Below the pieces are notes generated by a model. The model was not told the origin of the DNA, did not search any database, and saw only the letters and a program-made list of their open reading frames with translations. From positions 1-12,262 of the forward strand of contig JACETA010000020.1 in the NCBI GenBank assembly GCA_013911545.1: a stretch of 12,262 bases of DNA. The letters run 5' to 3'. Every line of letters starts with the position of its first letter. Position 1 is the first letter of the stretch. Below, piece by piece: positions 7,137-12,262 of the stretch. A program made the position numbers and the translations under genes. This stretch comes from Chloroflexota bacterium (GTDB lineage: Bacteria > Chloroflexota > Dehalococcoidia > Lucifugimonadales > Lucifugimonadaceae).

Positions 7137-7565
7137 ATGGATAAAATAAATAAAAATATTATCGAGATTTTAAAGTCTGATGGAAGAACTTCAAATGCTG
7201 AAATTGCGAGAAATTTAGATGTTAGTGAAGGAACTATCAGAAGAAGAATAAAAATTATGATTGAAGAAAATATTTTGAATGTATACGCAGTTCCTGACCC
7301 TAAAAAGACAGGATATAATGAAGAAGCATTGATTGGCATTCAGGTTGATCCGAATAAACTTGATCAAGTTGGCGATTCAATTTCAAAACACGAATATACA
7401 ACTTGGGTATCTAGAACTACAGGTGGATTTGATATTTTTACATGGGTGACTGTTCCAGATAGCAAAGAGCTTACAAATTTTTTAACATATTTTTTAGGGA
7501 ATCTTGAAGGAGTGAATAAAACTGAAACATTTATTAGCTTAGATGTTTTAAAGAGAGGATTATAA
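7137..7565 (+). CDS. Lrp/AsnC family transcriptional regulator
   Basis: The 142-residue protein has the two-domain Lrp/AsnC layout. An N-terminal winged helix-turn-helix spans about 1-50: MDKINKNIIEILKSDGRTSN, then EIARNLDVSEGTIRRRIKIM with the recognition helix at about 31-42. A C-terminal RAM (ligand-binding and oligomerisation) domain covers about 63-138 (LIGIQVDPNKLDQVGDSIS, GGFDIFTWVTVPD, VNKTETFISL). Members bind amino acids or related small molecules and often control adjacent genes. The stop codon directly touches the ATG of bioY, and the bioY ribosome-binding site lies inside this gene, so the two are co-expressed. Local control of biotin uptake is an inference; BirA or BioR would be the usual biotin regulators. 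The start region has no Shine-Dalgarno and a very short predicted leader. Confidence 0.92.
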   Translation: MDKINKNIIEILKSDGRTSNAEIARNLDVSEGTIRRRIKIMIEENILNVYAVPDPKKTGYNEEALIGIQVDPNKLDQVGDSISKHEYTTWVSRTTGGFDIFTWVTVPDSKELTNFLTYFLGNLEGVNKTETFISLDVLKRGL

Positions 7566-8207
7566 ATGGTAACTTACAAAAAATATTCAAAATCTAAAGT
7601 TAAAATTTTTTCAATAAAAAATTTATTTAGTAGTGAAGATGCATTAATTGATCAGTTCGTTAAATCAAGCACAATTTTTAATACAACATTTCTTGTAGCC
7701 TTATTTGTTATTTTCCAGTATCTATTTTCTCAGGTAAGATTTTTCTTGCCCGATAACCCCGTTCCTATAACCATGCAAACTTTCGGGATATTATTTCTTG
7801 GAGGTATTTATGGGCCTAGATTAACTATACTTTCTATACTTTCTTATATGTTTATTGGAATAATTGGCGTGCCTGTTTTTCAAGGAAATAACGGTGGAAT
7901 CGAATATTTTTTTGGTGTGACTGGAGGATATTTAATTGGTTTTATTTTTGCTTCAACAATTATTTCAGTTTTATCAAATAATGGTTTAAAAAAAGGGTTA
8001 TCAATTTGGGCAATGATTATAGGAAATATATCTATTTATATTGTAGCTTTAATATGGCTATCTATTTATGATTTTGGTTGGCCCGAAAAAGGGAACTTAT
8101 TTTCACAAGCTGTCTATCCTTTTCTTATAGGAGATTTTATTAAATTAATATTAGCTTCTATATCAGTTAATATTCTCTGGAAATTATCAAAAAATTTAAA
8201 AAAATAG
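7566..8207 (+). CDS. bioY: BioY, biotin transporter substrate-binding (S) component
   Basis: BioY is the membrane S-component of ECF-type biotin importers and captures biotin from outside. The 213-residue protein has about six membrane helices between 40 and 206. It carries the family blocks VPITMQT at 66-72, GVPVFQGNNGG with VTGGYLIGF at 101-126, and YPFLIGDFIKLILA at 174-187, with the conserved D180 and K183. About 38 polar, lysine-rich residues precede the first helix, longer than many BioY proteins. AGAGGA at 7554-7559 lies 6 bases before the ATG, which itself touches the regulator's stop codon. No EcfA/EcfT genes are present in this window, so the energising module must be shared and encoded elsewhere, or BioY acts alone as described for some bacteria. 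Confidence 0.93.
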   Translation: MVTYKKYSKSKVKIFSIKNLFSSEDALIDQFVKSSTIFNTTFLVALFVIFQYLFSQVRFFLPDNPVPITMQTFGILFLGGIYGPRLTILSILSYMFIGIIGVPVFQGNNGGIEYFFGVTGGYLIGFIFASTIISVLSNNGLKKGLSIWAMIIGNISIYIVALIWLSIYDFGWPEKGNLFSQAVYPFLIGDFIKLILASISVNILWKLSKNLKK

Positions 8208-8211
8208 GGAG
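8206..8211 (+). promoter_or_regulatory. Ribosome-binding site supporting the TTG start of aspS
   Basis: AGGGAG, overlapping the bioY TAG stop, lies 5 bases before TTG at 8217. The protein matches the AspRS N-terminus (YKDKGCGQI) from that codon, so the TTG start is well supported. Confidence 0.65.
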
Positions 8212-8216
8212 CAAGA

Positions 8217-10010
8217 TTGTATAAAGATAAGGGCTGCGGACAAATAAGCCTAGACAACATTGATCAAGTAATTAATGTAGCTGGATGGGTTGACTCGTGG
8301 AGAGATCATGGTTCTTTACTATTTCTTGATTTAAGAGATAGCACAGGTACAGTTCAGGTTGTTTTTGATAAAAGCGTAAATACTGATAATCACGAAATAG
8401 CTTCGTCAATTAGAAATGAATGGGTAATACAAATCAAAGGTATTGTTAAAAAAAGAATTGAAGGAGCAGAAAATCCAAATATACCTACAGGATTTATTGA
8501 AGTTAATGCAAATGAATTAGTAATACTGAATCCATCAAAAACACCTCCTTTTGAAGTAAATAATAAAAATATTGATGAAACTACTAGGTTAAGATACAGA
8601 TATATAGATCTTCGATCAGATAAAATGCAAAATAATTTAAAACTAAGGCATGAAATTATTTTAGAAATTTGTAATTATCTAAATGATAAAAGTTTTATTC
8701 AAATCGAAACGCCGATTTTAATTAAGAGCACTCCTGAAGGAGCAAGGGATTACATAGTTCCTAGTAGGGTTCGTCCTGGTGAATATTATGCTTTACCTCA
8801 ATCTCCTCAACAAATGAAACAGATGCTTATGGCATCTGGATTTGAAAGATATTTCCAAATTGCAAAATGTTTTCGCGATGAAGATTTAAGAGCAGATAGA
8901 CAGCCTGAGCACACACAACTTGATTTTGAGATGAGCTTTGTTCACCAGGAAGACGTATTAACTAATTGCGAAGAATTGTACGCTCATTTAGCAAATAAAT
9001 TTCAAGGTAAAAAAATTGAGACGCCTTTTACAAGAATTAAATATGAAGATGCAATTAATTTGTACGGAACTGACAAACCTGACACCAGATTTGATTTAAT
9101 TATTAAAAAACTGGATGAAGAGCTTTCAGGAACAGAATTTAATGTTTTTAATAATGCATTAAATGATAATGGAACAATAAGGGGATTCTCAATACCAAAA
9201 AACGAAATAATGACTAGAAAGTTTTATGACAAATTAAATGACTTTGTAAGGTCTAGCGGGGGAGCAGGGATTATACCAATATCAATAGAAAAAGCCCTTG
9301 ATGAAATTGATTTTGAGGATATAAAAAGTCCAATTAGTAAATTTTTGAAAGTAGAAGATGTTAAAAAAATCTTTAATGTATTTAACTCAGATTTTAATGA
9401 CGTTATTCTTATTTGTGCTGGCAAAAAAAATATTGTTTTAGATTGTTTAGGTCAGGTAAGGACTAAGTTAGCTAAAGATTTTGAACTTATAGATGATGAA
9501 AAATTTAATTTTTTATTTGTAACCGATTTTCCATTATTTGAAAAAGATTTAGATTCTGGTGAATGGACTGCTATGCATCATGTATTTTCATCTCCCAATA
9601 GTGAAACAAGTAAATTTTTAGATAATGACCCAGGAAAAGTTATAGGAAATCTTTTCGATTTGGTTTGTAATGGCGTTGAACTTGGATCTGGAAGCATCAG
9701 GATACATGATAAAAAGACTCAGGAAAAAGTATTTTCTATAATTGGTTATAATAATGATCAGATTCAAGAAAGATTTGGGCCTTTGCTTGAATCTTTTGAT
9801 TACGGTGCACCTCCTCATGGCGGAATGGGTCTTGGTATAGATAGATTAGTGGCAACATTTTTAAAGGAAAATTCTATAAGAGATGTAATTTCTTTCCCTA
9901 AAACGCAGAGTGCTTCAGATTTATTGTGGGGAGCACCTTCAAATATAGATGAGGAACAAAAAAAGGATCTTAAGATAAAAAACATTGAAGAAGAAGAAGG
10001 TAAAAATTGA
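8217..10010 (+). CDS. aspS: Aspartyl-tRNA synthetase, probably non-discriminating (Asp/Asn)
   Basis: This class II synthetase charges tRNA(Asp) with aspartate. The 597-residue protein is a full-length bacterial-type AspRS: an N-terminal OB-fold anticodon-binding domain at about 1-105, catalytic blocks TPEGARDY at 172-179 and QSPQQ at 195-199, motif 2 (FRDEDLRADRQPEHTQLDFE) at 219-238, the GAD insertion at about 285-430, and motif 3 GMGLGIDRL at 536-544. In the anticodon domain the DHGSLLF stretch has H31, and EGAENPN places a glycine at 83, aligning with Gly82 of the Pseudomonas enzyme. His and Gly at these positions mark non-discriminating AspRS, which also aspartylates tRNA(Asn); discriminating enzymes such as that of E. 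coli have Leu at the first. A GatCAB amidotransferase would then be needed. The gene overlaps tig by 4 bases. The type call is an inference from two residues. Confidence 0.96.
   Translation: MYKDKGCGQISLDNIDQVINVAGWVDSWRDHGSLLFLDLRDSTGTVQVVFDKSVNTDNHEIASSIRNEWVIQIKGIVKKRIEGAENPNIPTGFIEVNANELVILNPSKTPPFEVNNKNIDETTRLRYRYIDLRSDKMQNNLKLRHEIILEICNYLNDKSFIQIETPILIKSTPEGARDYIVPSRVRPGEYYALPQSPQQMKQMLMASGFERYFQIAKCFRDEDLRADRQPEHTQLDFEMSFVHQEDVLTNCEELYAHLANKFQGKKIETPFTRIKYEDAINLYGTDKPDTRFDLIIKKLDEELSGTEFNVFNNALNDNGTIRGFSIPKNEIMTRKFYDKLNDFVRSSGGAGIIPISIEKALDEIDFEDIKSPISKFLKVEDVKKIFNVFNSDFNDVILICAGKKNIVLDCLGQVRTKLAKDFELIDDEKFNFLFVTDFPLFEKDLDSGEWTAMHHVFSSPNSETSKFLDNDPGKVIGNLFDLVCNGVELGSGSIRIHDKKTQEKVFSIIGYNNDQIQERFGPLLESFDYGAPPHGGMGLGIDRLVATFLKENSIRDVISFPKTQSASDLLWGAPSNIDEEQKKDLKIKNIEEEEGKN
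9996..10000 (+). promoter_or_regulatory. Ribosome-binding site supporting the TTG start of tig
   Basis: GAAGG inside the last codons of aspS lies 6 bases before the TTG at 10007, whose last two bases belong to the aspS TGA stop. This indicates coupled translation of tig from the aspS message. Confidence 0.55.
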
Positions 10011-11287
10011 AGATTGATAAAAGTAAAGTTGAAAATCAACAAATAACTCTTACTTTACATGTAGAGGAAAGTGAAATTGAGAAATATTTAAATCGTGCTG
10101 CTCAAAAATTAAGTAATCAGTTAAAGATACCTGGTTTCAGGAAAGGGAAAGCACCAAAGTCAATTGTTGAAAAAATTGTTGGCAAGGAAGGCCTTATTGA
10201 AGAATCATTACAGTTCTCGGTTCCAGACTTAGTTAATAGTGCCATTGAAGAAGAAGAGCTAGATGTTTTTGCAACTCCAAAAATTTCAGTTTTAGATTTG
10301 GTGCCAAAATTAAAACTTGAAGCGAAAGTTGCTCTTAAACCAAATGCTACTCTTGGAAAAATTGACGATATAAAATTAGAAATTGAAGAAGAAAAAATAG
10401 GCGCAAAAGAAGTAAACAATGTTATTGATCAATCTAGAAATCAACATGCTTCATGGGTGCCTGTTAAAAGAAAATCTAAAATGAGTGATTTATTATCTCT
10501 TGATTTTAAATGTGAATCAGATGCCGAAATAATCATGGATCACAAATCAATTGAAATAATACTTGAAAATGAATATGAAGATAACTTAAAAATGCCTGGG
10601 TTAATGAAAAAGTTATGTGGTCTAATTGAGAATGACAGTAAAAAATTTAACCTAGATTTGCCTTCAGATTTTTTTAATGAAAAATTTCAAAATAATACTG
10701 CAAAATTTGAAGTTAAAATTGTCTCTGTAAAGGAAAAGAGCCTCCCAGATATTGACGACAATTTAGCTAAGCTAATGGACCCTTCAATTGAAAGTATTAA
10801 AGAATTAAAAAAGCAGATAAAAAAGAATTTAGAATTAAATTCAAAAAACAAATATGATCAAGATTTATGGGACAGCTTTATTGAGAATGCTATAAATAAA
10901 TCTAAATTTACTATACCTGAAATAATGTTAGAGCAAGAAACAGAAAATTTAGTTAAACAGCAAAAGCAAATGATAGAAAATCAAAAAATTGAATTTGATA
11001 CTTACTTGGAAGGCATTAATAAGAGTGAAGAAGAATTTGAAAAAGAACTTACTTCATCTGCTGACTTAAGACTAAAGAGAGCTGTAATAGTTGATGAAAT
11101 TACTATGCATTATGAAGTAGAAATTGATGATAAGATTATTGAAGATGAATTAATAAAGTTTAAAGAATTGCAAAAAAATACCAATTATTCTGATCAAAAC
11201 ATTAAAGAAGAAATAAAGTATCAGAAAAAAAGAGACGAAATTATAAAAATTATTAAATTAAATAACATTCAACAATCAAAGAGTTGA
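10007..11287 (+). CDS. tig: Trigger factor, ribosome-associated chaperone
   Basis: Trigger factor docks at the ribosome exit tunnel and shields new chains. The 426-residue protein is of normal length. The N-terminal ribosome-binding domain covers about 1-115 and includes the docking signature GFRKGKAP at 43-50. A middle FKBP-like segment covers about 155-240, and a long helical C-terminal chaperone domain runs from about 250 to 420. The FKBP segment is weakly conserved: the usual F-GG and LGSG motifs are missing, and PGLMKKLCGL stands where PGFE-L-GM is expected, so prolyl isomerase activity may be lost. The start is TTG, overlapping the aspS TGA stop by 4 bases. The TGA stop of tig is part of the -35 element proposed for clpP. 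The tig-then-clpP order is common in bacteria. Confidence 0.95.
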   Translation: MKIDKSKVENQQITLTLHVEESEIEKYLNRAAQKLSNQLKIPGFRKGKAPKSIVEKIVGKEGLIEESLQFSVPDLVNSAIEEEELDVFATPKISVLDLVPKLKLEAKVALKPNATLGKIDDIKLEIEEEKIGAKEVNNVIDQSRNQHASWVPVKRKSKMSDLLSLDFKCESDAEIIMDHKSIEIILENEYEDNLKMPGLMKKLCGLIENDSKKFNLDLPSDFFNEKFQNNTAKFEVKIVSVKEKSLPDIDDNLAKLMDPSIESIKELKKQIKKNLELNSKNKYDQDLWDSFIENAINKSKFTIPEIMLEQETENLVKQQKQMIENQKIEFDTYLEGINKSEEEFEKELTSSADLRLKRAVIVDEITMHYEVEIDDKIIEDELIKFKELQKNTNYSDQNIKEEIKYQKKRDEIIKIIKLNNIQQSKS

Positions 11288-11310
11288 CATAGAGTGTATC
11301 AAGTTATAAT
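11284..11310 (+). promoter_or_regulatory. Candidate clpP promoter with exact -35 and -10 hexamers
   Basis: TTGACA at 11284-11289, using the tig TGA stop, and TATAAT at 11305-11310 are both perfect consensus hexamers. The spacer is only 15 bases, shorter than the ideal 17, which may weaken it or make it dependent on an activator. A short inverted repeat (GTGTAT at 11294-11299, ATACAC at 11311-11316) brackets the -10 and could be an operator. I see no CIRCE element. Confidence 0.55.
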
Positions 11311-11345
11311 ATACACATCGATATAGTTATTTTTGAAAGGAACTT

Positions 11346-11948
11346 ATGAATTTACCTTCTAACATAATACCAACTGTTTTTGAATCAGGCGCAAGGGGAG
11401 AAAGGGCTCTTGATATATATTCTTTGCTTCTAAAAGAAAGAATAATTTTCCTTGGAACCCCCATCAATGATCAGATTGCTAATTTAGTAGTTGCTCAATT
11501 ATTATACTTAGCTAGGGAAGATGCTGATAAAGATATAAGTTTATATATTAATTCGCCTGGCGGCATGGTTTATGCAGGAATGGCTATTTACGACACTATG
11601 CAACATATTCCTTGTGATGTTTCAACTATATCAGTGGGTTTATGTGCAAGTTTTGGAACAGTATTATTAACAGCTGGAGCGAATGGTAAAAGATTTGCAT
11701 TGCCTAATTCTACAGTGCATATGCACCAGCCCTTAAGTGGAGCTCAAGGGCAAGCTTCAGATATAGAAATTGCCGCTAAAGAAGTTTTAAGATTAAAAGA
11801 TCAGTTAACTAAGATCATAGCAAAGCATACTGGACAGAAAGAATCAAAAGTAACAAAAGATTCTGATAGAGATATATGGATGAATGCTACACAAGCAAAG
11901 GGATATGGGCTAATAGATGATATTCTTGAATATCCTGAATCAAAATAA
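11346..11948 (+). CDS. clpP: ClpP, ATP-dependent Clp protease proteolytic subunit
   Basis: ClpP forms the tetradecameric serine-protease barrel that degrades proteins fed in by ClpX or ClpA/ClpC ATPases. The 200-residue protein has the full triad: S102 in GLCASFG, H127 in HMHQPL, and D176 in SDRDIWM. Other family blocks are IIFLGTPI at 33-40, LYINSPGG at 66-73, and YGLIDDIL at 187-194. The residues around the nucleophile read C100-A-S-F-G rather than the commoner A-A-S-M-G or A-A-S-A-A. AAAGGA at 11336-11341 lies 4 bases before the ATG. The gene seems to have its own promoter and no partner clpX follows: the next genes are on the opposite strand, 19 bases away, with no evident terminator. Confidence 0.97.
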   Translation: MNLPSNIIPTVFESGARGERALDIYSLLLKERIIFLGTPINDQIANLVVAQLLYLAREDADKDISLYINSPGGMVYAGMAIYDTMQHIPCDVSTISVGLCASFGTVLLTAGANGKRFALPNSTVHMHQPLSGAQGQASDIEIAAKEVLRLKDQLTKIIAKHTGQKESKVTKDSDRDIWMNATQAKGYGLIDDILEYPESK

Positions 11949-11967
11949 GGCTTAAAGTTATATTAAA

Positions 11968-12177
11968 TTAATCTTGTAGACCCTTATCTTCTAACTCTTT
12001 TTTCAATTCTGTAATCTCAAATTCTGATTCTTCAAGAAGTTGGTTGCATTCTTTAGCAAGCTTAATACCTTGTTTATAAAGGATTTTTGATTGATCTAAC
12101 GTTAATTCCTCTTCTTCTAATTTTCTTACAGTCTTTTCAAGTTCCTTTAATTTATTTTCAAATAAATTTTCAACCAT
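11968..12177 (-). CDS. xseB: XseB, exodeoxyribonuclease VII small subunit
   Basis: Exonuclease VII degrades single-stranded DNA into short fragments, and the small subunit assembles several copies along the large subunit. The 69-residue protein matches the family in length and pattern: FENKLKELEKTVRKLEEEEL at 6-25, then the LTLDQSKILYKQGIKLAKEC block at 25-44, forming a two-helix hairpin followed by a short charged tail. AAAGGAG (12183-12189 on the plus-strand map) lies 5 bases before the ATG, inside the end of xseA. The ATG touches the xseA stop codon, indicating coupled translation. It runs towards clpP, and the two genes end 19 bases apart. Confidence 0.92.
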   Translation of the reverse strand: MVENLFENKLKELEKTVRKLEEEELTLDQSKILYKQGIKLAKECNQLLEESEFEITELKKELEDKGLQD

Positions 12178-12262
12178 TTATTCTCCTTTATCTTTTTTTA
12201 TTTCAATTGCTTCTGCTTCAAGAGTTTCATTTAAATTTGAGATCAGTATATGATCACCTTTT
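12178..12262 (-). CDS. xseA: XseA C-terminus, exodeoxyribonuclease VII large subunit (partial, cut by window edge)
   Basis: Only the last 27 codons and the stop are inside the window. They read KGDHILISNLNETLEAEAIE and then a charged tail. The GD-x-I/V-x-I/V ... L-A/S-A-x-V/I pattern resembles the final beta strands of XseA, and the frame ends exactly at the xseB start, the standard xseA-xseB arrangement. The call depends mainly on that gene order. Confidence 0.7.
   Translation of the reverse strand, partial: KGDHILISNLNETLEAEAIEIKKDKGE

Noticed and set aside
7121..7339. Minus-strand open frame of 72 codons over the Lrp/AsnC gene
   Set aside because: It is antisense to a clear regulator gene, and its hydrophobic content is the expected shadow of lysine/isoleucine-rich codons.
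8455..8500. Shared NPNIPTG peptide in AspRS and in the IscA-like protein
   Set aside because: Each copy sits in a family-typical position of an unrelated protein (ENPNIPTG in AspRS; NPN before the tail in A-type proteins), so this is coincidence.
9224..10042. Three minus-strand open frames (9224-9424, 9618-9818, 9815-10042) over aspS
   Set aside because: All are antisense to conserved AspRS coding sequence, with no family resemblance or plausible ribosome-binding sites.
10117..10419. Minus-strand open frame of 100 codons over tig
   Set aside because: It is antisense to the trigger factor ribosome-binding domain and is serine/phenylalanine-rich, typical of shadow frames in AT-rich genes.
11919..11934. 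GATATTC-TT-GAATATC inverted repeat near the end of clpP, as a possible terminator
   Set aside because: It lies inside conserved clpP coding sequence, is AT-rich with a 2-base centre that cannot form a good loop, and has no T-run after it.

Overview
This is a very AT-rich, densely packed bacterial chromosome segment of mostly housekeeping genes. The base composition looks near 30% GC by eye. Intergenic gaps are tiny, several genes overlap, four starts are not ATG (three TTG, one GTG), and lysine, asparagine and isoleucine are overused. Together these suggest a streamlined, probably free-living aquatic bacterium. A marine Chloroflexota lineage is my best guess from gene content and general protein look, but this is low-confidence inference. 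No phage, transposon, CRISPR, tRNA or rRNA signal is visible.

Layout. Positions 75-2257 (+): a complete ruvC-ruvA-ruvB Holliday-junction operon, possibly preceded by the last codons of another gene. Positions 2254-5869 (-): two ABC exporter half-transporters that look like the two unequal halves of one heterodimeric pump. Positions 5951-6373 (+): a small RimI-like GNAT acetyltransferase, whose 3' end overlaps a 7Fe-type ferredoxin. Positions 6363-7007 (-): that ferredoxin plus, upstream of it, an unusual IscA/HesB-type protein with a glycine/cysteine-rich tail. Positions 7137-11287 (+): an apparently continuous run of an Lrp/AsnC regulator, bioY (biotin uptake), aspS and tig. Positions 11346-11948 (+): clpP, with its own near-consensus promoter starting on the tig stop codon. 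Positions 11968-12262 (-): xseB and the last codons of xseA, cut by the window edge.

How the genes work together. RuvABC resolves Holliday junctions, and exonuclease VII (XseAB) degrades single-stranded DNA, so both ends of the window serve DNA repair. Trigger factor and ClpP cover folding and turnover of new proteins. AspRS carries residues associated with the non-discriminating type, which implies a GatCAB amidotransferase elsewhere in the genome. The A-type Fe-S protein next to a ferredoxin suggests a carrier/client pair. BioY next to an Lrp-type regulator suggests controlled uptake of external biotin. I see no clearly new multi-gene system. The features most worth checking are the non-canonical A-type protein beside the ferredoxin, the altered RuvA acidic pin, the AspRS specificity residues and the Lrp-BioY pairing.
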